This document shows, one piece after another, positions 23,717 to 36,272 of a stretch of DNA of 64,000 nucleotides (positions within the stretch are counted from its first letter, which is position 1; every line of letters starts with the position of its first letter). Below the pieces are notes generated by a model. The model saw only the letters and a program-made list of their open reading frames with translations, was not told the DNA's origin and did not search any database. Both the position numbers and the translations under genes were made by a program. Source of the stretch: Desarmillaria ectypa (taxonomy: Eukaryota; Basidiomycota; Agaricomycetes; Agaricales; Physalacriaceae); contig JAUDYN010000011.1 in NCBI GenBank assembly GCA_030407005.1, positions 1,044,501 through 1,108,500 of the forward strand, given 5' to 3'.

Positions 23717-23910
23717 GTAGTTCTTTACCCCAGACCTGCAGTGTCATTATGATATATCCATGTACATCGTAAATTACATTGCTTCCTTCAGACGACCCTC
23801 AGAGCGGTCAAACCTCGTTTAAATTTCTAAATGATATCCCATTTAGGTAATTATATTATTTTTTTGTCACCCGGCGGCAATTTTCCCTCTTGGTTTGCTC
23901 CTCTACTGGG

Positions 23911-26900
23911 ATGCGTTCTGTGCGCTTCCTCAGTACGCGACAGCCGCTATGGGAATTGCCCAAACCTCATGTCACGCAGAGTACAAAAAAGCTGCTACGA
24001 AAGGTGGAAATGAGAGTCGCCCCGCGGGTAGTGGCTCCGCAGACGAAGCAACATCTCCAGTACTTCCTCCAGGTTCGAATGCATCCAACAAGGCGCGTTC
24101 CTATTGCTGACATATGTACCAGGGTTATATATCAGGCAGAGAAGAGCGTGCTAAACGGGAGCGTAAGCGTAGGAAACTCCAGGATGTTCTCGCGAGCGAG
24201 TTTGGGGAAGAGATTTTGGTCGAGGATATAAGCATGGCCTCTTACGGCCGGGATATACGGAACACCCCCATGGAGTTTGCCATCATGGTATGTTATAATT
24301 CGCATTTTCTATGCATTTGCGTCATAACATGACTAGGATACCGCCTACCCAGCAGAAGCCGTACCACTCAGAACCATGCAGTCGCATGTCCTTTCCAAAA
24401 TACATGACCATAAGAACGTATTATATCTATCTTCCACAGCCTCCTCGCTGACTTTTCCCCTTTCCACAGGCGCGTTGTAGAGGTTCTACTCGAGGCCGGA
24501 TTTCGGTGTAAAGTTCCTGAGCGTCATTTGGATCTTGGAGGAAAAGATGATTTCAACATCTGGGCTAGTTCAGAACCAATACAGGGACCTGTCTACCCCC
24601 CACGGCTACGCGTCGAAGAAGCCGATGAGGGGGATTCGCTAGGCTCGTTTCATCTAACCTTTGCAGGTCCCACTGTGATACCCTTGCACCAATGGCTGGC
24701 CGACTATCTTCCCAATCAGTACAAAGACTTCATGGCACTCTTCTTGATATACCTATGGTCTCAAGGCATCGAATTTCCGACGACTGCTCTCGCGCTGATG
24801 ACAGCACGCTACCGTCAGGTATGTTGTCTCTTTCGTCCTATTACATTGTGTACTGAATCTTCGCTAGGCTAGGGATAGCATGCTGCCCCTTTTTCGACGG
24901 AACACGAGTATGTGTTGGGTTCCGGCCAATTTCTATAATCCAATAGATGAGGTGTGGGAATCCAAGTGGGAGGGCGTTCGGCTACCGGGTAAGTCTAATT
25001 ATTCCCAAGATGCTGCCAATTGGAAAGCATTGCATTTTCTGGAGATGCTCCAGTAAGTGCATTTATCTACGTGTCATGTTTTCGCTCACCACTTTCAGGT
25101 ACTGGCGTCATTCCGACATTTCTACAAACACTATGGTTTCTGTGAGAGAAGGGGGCGCGAGTGCATTCATTCCCCGCCCTGGATATACGCTATCACCCAA
25201 CAATCAGGCTCTGTTGTGGCATTCCAATCCTCTCGTTGTGCAAGATCCCGTTATCCCAACCCATGTACGAATAGGCAATCCTACCTTTGCATCAGCTGAC
25301 ATATCGTTTTGTGTCTATAGAATCATGCATGTACGGTCAACAAGAGCGAAATCAGGCGTTTTGCATATGCCTGCAAAAGAGGAGCCAACACGTTGTCGGA
25401 AGGTAACACTGTTGAAGACTTCTTTTTCCAGCGCAAGGCAATGGATCCATCTAAAGAATCTGAGTACGATCGAAGAATGCAGGATCCAGATAACGAGGAC
25501 TGGCTTTCTTCCTTGAACGAAGAGGCAACGGAAGAACCTGAACGCTTGTTCGGTAATGATGAATCATATGATGCTCAGCCTCAGACTGCAACATCTCTTC
25601 GCTCTGGTTATGCACCAAGGTCATTACCTCCGCCTCGACGGGCCTACAGCACCCGGGCCTACTCAACGCAGCCAACACCGCCTGGTGGTGTTACAGCAAC
25701 AATCCTTCGGCAACGAAAAGATACAGTAAAACGTGTGCAGAACATTATCCGGGAAGAGTTTGGGAATGTGTACTTTGTTGAACAGTTTGGCAGCACACGC
25801 TATGGCATTTCTTCTGCAAATAGCGACCTCGATCTAGTCCTCATAGTGGGTGTCAATTTCTTCTTTCACAGTATTCTTTGCTAATGCTTTTATCATTCGC
25901 AGGATCCGAAAAGACCACACGGTGCCTCACCGAAACAAGCAAAACCACACGGTGGTAAGCATGCATATCGACGATTCGCGAGCACAACTAACGTATTATA
26001 GGCATATATAGCATAAAGTTTGTTCTGTTCTCTTTCCCGCCTGATGTCTCCGTGCTGACGGCGGAAAAAAGAAAGATCGGTTCTCTGCTGAGGAAGAAAA
26101 AGTATCGGAACGTCGCCGTCATCGACAGTGCCAGCGTTCCAATAGGTACGCGATTTTAGCTCCCGCCGTCCGAGCCTTACCCTTTCTTGTGCAGTGAAAT
26201 TCAGAGACCCGATTACGGAAATGGACTGTGATTTGAACATTAATGACAGACTTGGACTACACAATTCCGACATGGTTAAGCGCTACTGCGATTTGTCGCC
26301 GCTCTTGCGACCGATGGTGCGGGTAATTAAAAAATGGGCCAAACCGCTCAAGCTAAACAGTCCTTCCATACGCTCGGGAGGCCGTGTGACGTTCAGCAGC
26401 TACGCTCTTACGTTGATTACCATTGCTTTCCTCCAGGTGAATCTAGTCTGTAACATTATCACAGGATCGCTGACATCGTCCGCAGACGCACCATCTATTA
26501 CCCAATCTTCAAGAAGGCGTGTCTCCTTTGAGTGAAGAAAATCAAGACGGTCTCTTTTGGTTTAAGGGGAAGCCATGTAATACGAAATTTAATATGGCTG
26601 AAGGCTGGGTACCTCCGGAACAAAGAACGGTGGAAGAAGCAATGCTAGCTTGGTTCAGGTTCGTGAATCTATCTTTCTAGCATCTCGATCTCAAACATAA
26701 GTAGATATTGGGGTTTCGAACATGATTACACTGCGAACACCCTCATCTCTATCCGGGCTGGTGGTATTATAGAGGGACCGGACTTCTCTTGGGATGACAA
26801 TGAGAAATTCAAGAATATGTCCGAGGCACAGTGGCGGCAGGCGTGCTTGATGTCGAAAGCTGATATCAGAAACTACCGGCTTCTTGTCGCAGATCCATTC

Positions 26901-27413
26901 ATTATCACCAAAGTAAGCTGATCCGTTCTATGTAAAATGCTTCACCTCATCTAGCTTCTTCAGAATGTCACAGGCAACATTCAGCCCATCAGTTTTTCCG
27001 TTTTCCGAGCTGAATGCCAGCTTGCCTTCAAGAAGTTGTTGCTTCCAAGATCGCCAAAAGTGAAGAAGGAAAAACCCGTAGTCACTCCTGCGTCAGATGA
27101 TGGCGTTGAAACCGTCAGTCCAGCTGTTGATGTCGAAAGTGAACCTCTCCATTCAGACGATGAACCTGACATACGTTCCCTCACTGACCCGATAATGCCC
27201 CCGCCCAAGACCAGGGGGCCAATGCGGCTGGTGGATTTTGTGTTGGAGGAGACACGAGTGAAGCGAATTATTCCTCATCCAAATGATCCTTTTTTGAAAA
27301 GGTTTGCATTCCTAGAAACGAACTCAAATATCGTTGCGACGCAAGGTCGCAAGATATCTGAGTTTGAAGAGTACTATCATCAGGAAGAGATCGAGAGGTC
27401 TCGACAGACATAA
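23911..27413 (+). CDS. terminal nucleotidyltransferase (Cid1/TRF4-like) with duplicated catalytic module, first copy inactive
   Basis: The N-terminus (MRSVRFLSTRQPLWELPKP) is Arg-rich without acidic residues and could be a mitochondrial presequence. The second half is a canonical DNA polymerase-beta-type nucleotidyltransferase with a PAP-associated domain: FGSTRYGISSANSDLDLVLI (25790-25847; GS plus DxD), third carboxylate in ITEMDCDLNIN near 26215, VIKKWAKPLKLN near 26320, and YTANTLISIRAGG near 26735. The first half (24122-25380) aligns with the same module but reads ISMASYGRDIRNTPMEFAIM where the GS/DxD should be, and FHLTFAG at the third Asp, so it is catalytically dead. Its PAP-like part is kept (HSDISTNTMVSVREGG near 25112). 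One exon (25320-25848) links both halves, so this is one gene. Enzymes of this group add A or U to RNA 3' ends. Confidence 0.88.
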
Positions 27414-27695
27414 TTATATATACATATTGTATCACTAGTATCCACTGATTAATGTCAAGTAACGGTCGACTGTAGAATTACGAATGCGCTATTTTGATGA
27501 TCATGAGGCTGCGCAAGGTAAGACGAATATGGTACGGTATATGACCAATCACTCCGGGGCCATATCCATCGGCGCTTGGACCTACATTCATCTTAAATCA
27601 CAACAACGACACGAAAGCTCGCTGGCGGCGCTTACTCCTTCTCTACTCTTTATCACTATCATCGTTCCGTGTAGCTACCTTCCATTTACGCCACG

Positions 27696-29969
27696 ATGTC
27701 TTGGAAGCTCGGAAAAAGTACGCTTGCAGCACCCTTTGGAATATTCAATCTCATTACCTCTCGCATACAGAATCCAAGGACAGCAAGGAGAATGGGGTCA
27801 TCTCGAGATCTGTCACTCCCATACCCTCTCGACCTACGACACCGAAGCCACCTATTGGATCTGATCAGTTCAGGTCTGGTATGCTAACCATCCGTATCTT
27901 CTCAGGTATATCAAAGTGTTTGCAAGCCATATCTGCGAGCTGAAGCACTTCTCAGGACGCGGACTCTCTTTGCCTCCCGATGTACCTGTTCCGGATGTCA
28001 TACAGAGAGCACTGGAATCCACACCTCCCATCCGGAGATCGACTAGCAACAGAGAGAGCATGCAGCGCAAACGTTTCTGGTGGCTCCCTTATGTGGTTCT
28101 GGAGTTTGACAAGAACGAGATTCTCATTGATGCTATGGGTGGTGATTTGGCGAGCCCAGTATGGAACTACAGGGCGGATTTGTGAGTTGTCGCCACTCTT
28201 TGTTTTATTACCCCCTTCTGAATACTTGGATAGCGATGTATCACGTACTTCCAATATTTCCGTCTCTGCTTACTTGCGTACGGCTCCCGTACAGGGTCCA
28301 GATGACATGGGAAATGATTTGCTCTTGGCTCGTGTAGACCTTACGCCGATGCTAGATGGTCATGTGAGTCTCGTACCCCCTTGTACCATTATCCTTTCTT
28401 TGCTCAGACTTTTCTCGCGACAGCATGCCTCAGATCAATGGTACATTGCCACGGCTGGCGCTGGTTCTTTCCATCTCAAGATCGATTTTAAACCGACACG
28501 CAACGAGCCCCTCACGATTGAGGCATTTGACCTTCTCAAGGTTATCGGGAAAGGCAGTTTTGGCAAAGTCATGCAAGTCCGGAAGAAGGATACGCAGCGT
28601 ATCTACGCGCTCAAGACCATTCGCAAGGCACATATTGCCCAGAGGCCTGGGGAAATTACCCACATCCTTGCAGAACGGACGGTGTTAGCATTAGTCAACA
28701 ACCCGTTCATTGTGCCCCTCAAGTTTTCCTTCCAGAATCCGGATAAACTCTATCTTGTCATGTCATTCGGTAGGTTGATGCGTTATAAACGGGGCAACGA
28801 CTGCTGATTCATTTTATGCCTACCGTCAGTCAATGGCGGGGAATTGTTTTACCATTTACAGAGAGAAGGAAAATTTGACCAGGATCGCAGTCGGTTCTAT
28901 GCGGCAGAACTACTTTGTGCACTAGAGCATTTGCACGGTTTCAATGTTGTTTATCGGTAAGTTTAATCTATATATGTATGAGATCATGGGGTGCTTACGA
29001 TGGACGCGATAGGGATCTTAAGCCGGAAAATATTCTCCTTGATTACACTGGGCACATTGCGTTGTGTGATTTTGGTGAGTCTTTGTAAAGCGCTTGGCAA
29101 GTTTTGCTCACTAATAATTGTTGGATAGGTCTTTGTAAACTCAACATGTCCGAGACGGAAAAAACGAACAGTAAATACCATCACCCAACTAAATCCGGTA
29201 CTCGCGCTGATCTTGATCCCTGTCACGTAGCGTTCTGTGGCACTCCGGAGTACATTGCTCCCGAACTCCTCGAGAGTCAAGGCTACACCAAGACCGTTGA
29301 TTGGTGGACTTTGGGTGTATTGCTGTATGAAATGATGGTGAGATCTTCCATGACTTTCGGCTATCACTGAATACAGTCTTGAATAGACTGGCCTCCCACC
29401 ATTCTACGATGAGAATGTAAACACAATGTATCAGAGAATTCTTACTGATCCACTTCACTTCCCACCTGACATGTCTGTGGAGGCGAAGAGTGTTATGACG
29501 GGACTGCTGCAGCGAGATCCGTCTCGGCGGCTGGGGGCGAATGGGGGCGAAGAGATTAAGAGACACCCATTCTTTGCGAGGTACATTGATTGGAATAGGT
29601 GGGTCCATCCTGAACCACCGCTACACTCCAAGCTTATATATAGCAGGTTGCTGGCGAAGAGATACCCGCCGCCGTTCAAGCCGAGTGTTGTATGTCACTT
29701 CTATCTTGTTCTGATATTGATATCAGTTTTGATGGTTGAACAGGAATCTGTGCTCGATGTTGCCAACTTCGATCCCGATTTTACGAATGAAGAGGCGCAG
29801 GATTCGGTTGTCACGGATTCTGCCCTTTCCGAGACTGTACAGGATCAGTTCAGGTGCGTTTGTTGTCGTTCGAGATCTGGACGTACTTGACTATTTCTAA
29901 AGGGGCTTTACATACAATCCGGCAAATGAGCACCTTAGTGAAAGCGTGAATTATTCCAACGGCATGTGA
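27696..29969 (+). CDS. YPK1: AGC protein kinase, YPK1/SGK-type, with N-terminal C2 domain
   Basis: The start MSWKLGK at 27696 joins (donor gtacgc) to a Ser/Pro-rich segment ([12 protein letters not shown]). A C2 domain then runs from [11 protein letters not shown] to [10 protein letters not shown]. The kinase domain starts [17 protein letters not shown] (28524). It has the lysine in [11 protein letters not shown]-type loop [12 protein letters not shown] (28950-29040), CDFGLCKLN and the activation loop [14 protein letters not shown]. The phosphorylatable Thr codon is split by an intron (about 29171-29230). The tail carries the hydrophobic motif FRGFTY near 29840-29910, phosphorylated by TORC2 in fungal Ypk kinases, and a turn-motif-like TDSALSE. 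Stop at 29967-29969. In yeast these kinases govern sphingolipid synthesis and plasma-membrane stress. Sch9 also has a C2 domain but its kinase sequence differs. Confidence 0.9.
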
Positions 29970-30364
29970 GGAAAGATCTTCTTTCGAGAAGAGTGTTGTT
30001 TTTGTTTATGTTAACACTGATTGATACCCTCCAAAAATGATTTCACTGTAGAGTGAATAGTTGGCACCGCTTCGTTCGCTGTAGACACTTTTTCGTTGTT
30101 TGTCGTATTTAAACATGTGTCTGGAACCACCTTGTGTAGGATATGGAATGTACGTGACTACATATAAGACACTATCCTGTAGCTCGACAGTAAATGTATA
30201 TCATTTTGTGGAAACAGGGTATAAAAGATATATTATATACAACAAGATAGTAACGCTAAAAACAAAATCGAAACTAACAAGCGCCGAAGTTAAAGTAAGT
30301 AAACTGGGGGATGCCCGCCCCGATCCCCGACGCGGTCACACAAGGCTCATATCCCATGATGAGC
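29970..30364. other. convergent 3' region, nothing recognised
   Basis: An AT-rich spacer between the 3' ends of the kinase (plus) and the MARVEL-like gene (minus). The last exon of the latter could extend into it if gtgagt at its end acts as a splice donor. Confidence 0.4.
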
Positions 30365-31132
30365 TCAGGTGAACTCACCATACTGCAAAAACTCGCTATC
30401 ACCGCGCTTGTGATTACTGCCGTCGGAGCTGTATGAAGCAGAGTATCGTGACAGGGCCATTTCGAACACATGTTTGTGTCCGCGGGAATTTTCGATGAGT
30501 ACGAACCGGAGGGTAAGGAGTGCCGTGCTGAGGACTAGAGAGAATGAGGGATATGTAGAGTTACGAAGATGCTGACGTACACAACAACCATTCAATCCAG
30601 ACAAACACCTTGAGCGCCTGAAGATTCTTGCACCAAAAGCGCATGCTTGAGAGGCCTTCTGGAATAGATTGACAGGAAAGGGGGACGTTTTGCCACCGGG
30701 AGGTGGAGAATGCACTGAATGCAAGCCAAAGAATGGACATGATAGTGAATGCGACGATCTCAAAAAAGGGTTTGGATGTGAAAGAGGGGGCGCCAGGAAG
30801 AATAAGGTCTAGACATAGCATCACCGCGAGGAGGACGAGCGAGATCAGGGAAAGAGCGAAGGGGAAGATGTCTGCAACGTCTGATGGATAATTAGGTGAT
30901 ATTTTTGGTATCCAGTATAACTACGCACAAAACCATTCTTGGAATTTGTTAACCTGGATTGAGAGGCCGAGAACGACGATGCTAACGAGAAGAAGGAACA
31001 CTAATAAGCATATGGCACGTTGGAAATTGAATGATTAATGTATTCAATATTACTTCTTGAGCCGAAAAGGGAAAGCTTACGATGGGCTAGCAGCTTTTTC
31101 TTTCCTACAGAGGAAAGCGGAGGTGAAGGCAT
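30365..31132 (-). CDS. small four-helix membrane protein, MARVEL-like
   Basis: The ATG at 31130-31132 begins MPSPPLSSVGKKKLLAHR. Exons then give four hydrophobic segments: LFLLLVSIVVLGLSIQ, then FALSLISLVLLAVMLCLDLI, then EIVAFTIMSILWLAFSAF, and a last one near TALLTLRFVLI. Size, spacing and the short polar loops match the fungal MARVEL-domain (non-classical-export-type) membrane proteins of about 180-200 residues. The tail is polar (SRYSASYSSDGSNHKRGDS). It ends at 30365 in YGEFT with TGA, but GGTGAGTT there is also a fair splice donor, so the end is uncertain. It is divergent from the GH95 gene, with 278 bases between starts. Confidence 0.65.
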
Positions 31133-31410
31133 TGCCTCAAAAATAAAGAAAGAAAAAAAAGATGAAATGAAGTCGAGGTCAACTCGAGTGAAAGTTGAAA
31201 CAGAAAGCGCGTGCGTAGTCAAGGTTTCTGATCATCGCGATCGAGTGACAGTAAGTGGCTGTGAACGGCGGAAATTAAATTCAAATTTTGTGCGGGAAAG
31301 CGGGCCGTAACGGTTGACACGGATCTGGCGATGTCAAGGGGAGAGAAGAAGACCACTTCACGAGACAACTACCAGAACGATATTCTTCCGTGCTTTCTCC
31401 CTGCCTCAAG

Positions 31411-34400
31411 ATGATTGACTTCACGGGACTCTACGCCTTGTGCGTCTCCCACTTCTTGATGCTTTTTCGACGTGTCTTCGTACCAACAGTTACCCTTGGT
31501 GTAGGTGTTCTGAGCGCCCCGAGCGGCTTTCCGGCTACGGGAAACGGTCTGTGGTATACGACAACTGCGGGTGCTTGGTCCAAGACCTGGCTGCCTATTG
31601 GCAATGGCTACCTTGCTGCAATGGTCCCCGGTGGGACGCGTATGGAGGTTACTCAATTAAACATCGAGTCCCTGTGGAGTGGTGGACCATTTGCTGATCC
31701 TGTATGTTGCGGCTATTGCTCTCCGAACTTCTTTCCTTGTGGCTTCCCGTAAGCTGATGATTGTAGACGTATAATGGCGGGAATAAAGACCCGTCACAGC
31801 AGGCTTCGCTGGCAAATTCGATGCAACAAATCAGGGAGACCATATGGACAAGTTCAAATGGCGAAATTGGAAGTGAGTTTTCACCGCTTATCCCCCGAAT
31901 TCGGCTAAATAGCGCCTATAGACATTGATACTCTCGGTGTCGATGCTGGGGCGTATGGTAGGTTCTTTGGTTTTCTTCGTAAATATTTCCGTTGCTAAAG
32001 GATATCCAGGATCCTATGCTGGTGCCGGACATCTGATCACAACTCTCAATATCACCGACAGTGGGACAACAAACTATACCCGATGGCTGGATCTGGATCA
32101 GGGCGTCGCTAGGACTTCGTGGACGCAAGACGGCATTTCGTACCTTCGTTCATCGTTTTGCTCTCATCTGAGCAGGACATGCACTCAACATCTTACCACA
32201 ACGAGAAAGTCGACTCTCCCAACTCTATCGTACGCGTTCACTGCCTCCCTAGAGAGCGGGTTGCCACAGGTAAACGTGTCGTGTCTTGATGGTACGGACA
32301 ATGCACTTGTTGTTCGGGGTGTCGTTGGGGAACCAGGGATGGCATATGAGTTCATCGCGTGGGCGGAGACCGATACAGGTGCCACGACTTGTATTCCGAG
32401 CGGAACAAACGCGACCCTTGTCGTAAATGGAGCCAACGAAGCTTGGATCTCATGGATTGGAGACACCCAATTTGACCAGGATGCGGGCAATCAGGCGAAC
32501 GCGTTCTCTTTTAAGGGTGCAGATCCGCATAAGAAGTTACTTCCGTTCTTCAACAAAACTTCTACGGTATATGCAGATATCTGGAAGGAGCATCTTGATG
32601 ATTATACCGCGCTGATGGGCTCCTTCACGTTAGACCTGGGCCAAACCGTAGATCTGGAGAATCCGACGGATGTGCTGAGGGCAGCGTATCAGGTCGGAGT
32701 GGGAAATACTTACTTGGAATGGCTAGCATTCAATTTCGGGAGGTACTTGTTGGCTGGCAGCGCAAGGGGGTTGTTACCCGCGAATTTACAGGGCAAATGG
32801 GGAGATGGCTTGAGTAATGCTTGGGGAGCAGATTATCGTATGTGCTTCTTTTCGTGGGGCAATCTGAAAAGTTGGTTTTGAAGCTGTGCAGATTCCAATA
32901 TCAATATTCAGATGAACTATTGGGTTGCTGAAGCTAGTGGAATGGATGTAACTGCGTCGTTGTTTGACTACTTTGAGGTGAAATATTCTCCTTTGATCTG
33001 TTTACCTCGGGTTAACATGCTGGATAAAGAAAAACTGGGCACCCAGGGGGGCTATCACGGCGCAGGTCTTGTACAATATCTCCCGGGGATGGGTAACACA
33101 CAACGAGGTACGATCTACTTGCCGAAGTATTTAACGCAGACTGATGGATCTCCATGCGCAGATGAATGTACGTATGAAACAGTTACTGTGAGAATGACAC
33201 TGAAATCCGCGTGTAGATTTTCGGTCATACGGGAATGAAAGCAGGCTCTGCACAGTGGGCTGATTACCCTGGTTGGTCTTTCTTTTATATTCCCCTGTCC
33301 CTGTTTGTTCTGATATCCGGAGCAGAATCGAATGCGTGGATGGTGAGTACCGGCATTTTTTATGTGAAGGAAGGTCTAGCCTCAGAAATTAGATGGTTCA
33401 TGTATGGGACCATTTTGATTATACCCAGGACATCGCGTGGTGGCAGGCACAGGGGTGGCCGCTGATCAAGGTAGCTTTCCTGCGATCTCAGGTTCTTCTC
33501 AATGGTTAACTTGTACAGGGCGTAGCTGGTTTCCACTTGGACAAACTGATTGAGGATGAACACTTCAAGGATGGCACGCTTGTTGTAGCCCCGTGTAATT
33601 CGCCAGAACAAGAGCCTATTACCCTTGGTGTGTCATTTATATGTGTATACGGCGAATCGTTGTTGATACTTCAATAGGTTGTGCTCACGCGCAGCAGTTG
33701 ATCTGGCAGCTATTCAATGCTGTGGAGAAGGGATACCCGTTCTCAGGTGACAACGATCCGAAATTTTTGGCAGAGGTACGAGACAAACGATCGAGGATGG
33801 ATAAAGGTATCAAAGTGGGAAGTTGGGGGCAATTGCAGGAATGGAAGGTCGAGAAAGATTCACCGACAGATACCCATAGACATCTTTCACATCTGATTGG
33901 GTTGTATCCTGGATATGCGATCGGGGCTTTCAATGACTCGGTTACAAATGTGACGGCGGAGCAGGCATTAGCCGCCGCAAAGGTGAGCTTGGTTGCAAGA
34001 GGGAGTGGGACCGGACCGGACGCGGATGCAGGCTGGGAGAAGGCATGGCGTTCTGCGTGCTGGTCGGCACTGAAGAATGGGGAGCAGGCTTGGTGGGAGT
34101 TGACTGTGAGGTGAAATTTCCTGTGATTATTCTGTTTGGCTGATACCGTTCTCGATAGTACACAATCGACAGAGACTTTGGCCCGAACTTGTTCAGCTTG
34201 TACGACCCGTCGAGCTCGAACCCAATTTTCCAGATCGACGCGAATCTCGGTTTCCCGGGTGCTCTCTTGGTTTGTCCTTTGGAATCTTTCCCGTGTTCTC
34301 ACCAACTCATTTATTTTTTGCAGAACATGCTTATACAGTCGCCTGATGTTGCTTCTTGGAACGATACTTTGATTATCAAGATTTTGCCTGCGCTACCGCA

Positions 34401-34620
34401 GGCGTATGCGGCAAGAGGACGTGTGACTGGGGCACGCGTCAGAGCCGGGTTGGACGTCTGGTTTGAATGGTCAGATGGGCTTGTTGGGAGAGTAGATGTC
34501 AATATGGCGGATGTAGGCACCTTCAGTGAAGGTAGGAAGGTGCGAGTCGAAGTAGGCGCCAACGGTGATGTCAAGGGCGAATTTGTACTTCGGAATGGAG
34601 GAAGGGTAACGTTGAATTGA
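31411..34620 (+). CDS. glycoside hydrolase family 95 alpha-L-fucosidase
   Basis: An inverting alpha-1,2-L-fucosidase-type enzyme of about 800 residues. The N-terminus is hydrophobic (signal peptide or anchor, FLMLFRRVFVPTVTLGVGVL). The mature part opens GLWYTTTAGAWSKTWLPIGN with the family signature QLNIESLWSGGP (31655-31690). The (alpha/alpha)6 barrel has LLPANLQGKWGDGLSNAWGA (32770-32830), INIQMNYWVAEASG (32900-32940), the active-site region VVAPCNSPEQEP (33583-33618) and DTHRHLSHLIGLYPG (33870-33915), which carries the conserved catalytic Asp/His cluster. NPIFQIDANLGFPGALL follows near 34210. About ten introns. It would release fucose from plant xyloglucan or glycans. It ends at 34620. Confidence 0.92.
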
Positions 34621-35229
34621 AGGTTTTGATTATATGTACTGTACGAGCAGGAGCGGTTTGGATGTGTACTGATGACGTGTAATGAATGTACTCGCCACAG
34701 ATGCAGTGTGAGACCCAGGCAACGATAGAACTAAAGTCACAGTGCAGCATCAGCATAAGGGAGGAAATCCACCCAGTCCCGAATCTGCTACATTGTAAGG
34801 AGAAAACCCTAAGTTTCGTCAGTATTGCCGACAGGTAAAGAACTGCGCATTAAAGCTAGGGTTCGAATGCACGACACGAGGCCAAGCGATAGCAGACCTA
34901 ATACAAACGTCGTCAGTTCGTCGTCGCCAGAGAGAACAGTCATGAACACAGGCACCAGATACAACTGAGTGGTAAAGAAATAAAAGAATAGACGGGTCAC
35001 AATACAAGTGGGAAATTGATGATGCACCTCCAGCTGTCACTAGATACGCCTGTAACGTGCATAAAAAAGCATCACTCGTGTAATCTAGCTGTGCCTTGGT
35101 GATGGTATATCTGAACTGGATGGCACAGTTTAAAGAGACAGGCACACCTAAATAACTTTGCAAATGCGTCCGGAATAATAACTATTGCGGGTAAGAAACA
35201 TGCGACTGGATCGAGCAAATAATAGTAAC
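34621..35229. other. convergent region with a doubtful small membrane ORF
   Basis: Spacer between GH95 (plus) and the E2 gene (minus). On the minus strand 34809-35027 codes for 72 residues with two hydrophobic segments (LYLVPVFMTVLSG and TTFVLGLLSLGLVSCI) and a polar end (SSLPVGNTDET). It could be the last exon of a small membrane protein whose earlier exons lie at 35040-35163. No family was recognised and no full exon chain could be built. Confidence 0.3.
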
Positions 35230-36144
35230 TCAGTCATCTTCAATAACGATGACGTCGTCCTGATGACTACTTCGCGTGCGTCTCTTATTTCTTGAAGGAG
35301 CATCTGCCTCCACTGAGGCCTTTCGCTTCCTACGAGGGTGTTCTGGGGAATCATCATCAGAAATCACAATCAGCCCGCTACCTGTCACCGGCGTAACAGG
35401 TGCCTTTTCTTTTTCCTTTCCTTTCAGAGCAAGTGCTGTGACAGGCGGAGGTGGTTTGGGTCGCGCATATAGCTGTGTCCAGCGACGAGCGGTGTCATCG
35501 TGGAGCTTGCGATTCTGGATATACTGTGTAGCAATTCCTGGGACTGAAGACATATGAGCGCTAGATTGAGGTGGGAGGCGTTAGCATACCGAGTGGGTCC
35601 TCTGTAAAACAATTATCAGTAGATGATAAGGCATATCTCGGTGACGAAGCATACTGGGATTAGGATCCGTCAACAGCGATGAGAGAGAGAGCATCACTTT
35701 AAAAAGGGATAGTGCGGGTGACCAATTATTCTTAAGAATGTCAATACATATATTCCCTTGATCTGAAATCTGCATGCAACATGCAGTGACCAAGGGGAAC
35801 GTGGAGTGGAGTGGCTCACGTTCATATGGTATATCCTGCCAGTACATAAGGACAGTGCGTACAAATAGTTCATTCGACGTACTTTGTCTTGAAAATGACT
35901 CTCGGCGCTGTGAACCTAACCGGCAATAAGAAATCCGATTAAATCCGAGCAAAAAGGCGACACACGGATAATCGTTGGCAAGAACAATATCAACATCATA
36001 AGATCCTCCTTCGTACACGCTACTCTCAGGTCCAGGTAAAGATCCTTTCCACAAGTGCAGGTCGTCCGTCGGGGCAAGCTTAATGTCACCCATGTCCTCT
36101 TTTTGGACGTCCGCAACTTCACGACGAATGCGTTTGAGTGTCAT
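35230..36144 (-). CDS. ubiquitin-conjugating enzyme E2 with HMN instead of HPN and a SIM-bearing tail
   Basis: A UBC-fold E2 starting MTLKRIRREVADVQKEDMGD. Introns lie at about 35923-35963, 35836-35881, 35767-35819, 35601-35652 and 35552-35588. The joined frame gives APRVIFKTKIYHMNISDQGN, then the active-site cysteine in NICIDILKNNWSPAL, then DPNPKDPLVPGIATQYI and ATARRW-type helix DDTARRWTQLYA. This is the length and order of Ubc4/UBE2D-type enzymes. Two oddities: the HPN motif next to the active site reads HMN (35820-35828), and about 70 residues follow the fold, basic and Pro-rich, with two SUMO-interaction-like motifs, GLIVISDDD (35351-35377) and DVIVIEDD at the very end. Function in SUMO-linked ubiquitylation is inference. 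Confidence 0.82.
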
Positions 36145-36272
36145 CTGCTAAGAATGAGATCACGAAGGATGACGCTGTAAGAGCGGCGTACGGCGGAGGT
36201 GGCGGATGCCATGACTGGCGACGGTAATAAAGGAAGTGTTGTTATTGAATCCAAATTCGTTTATAGCTGGAA

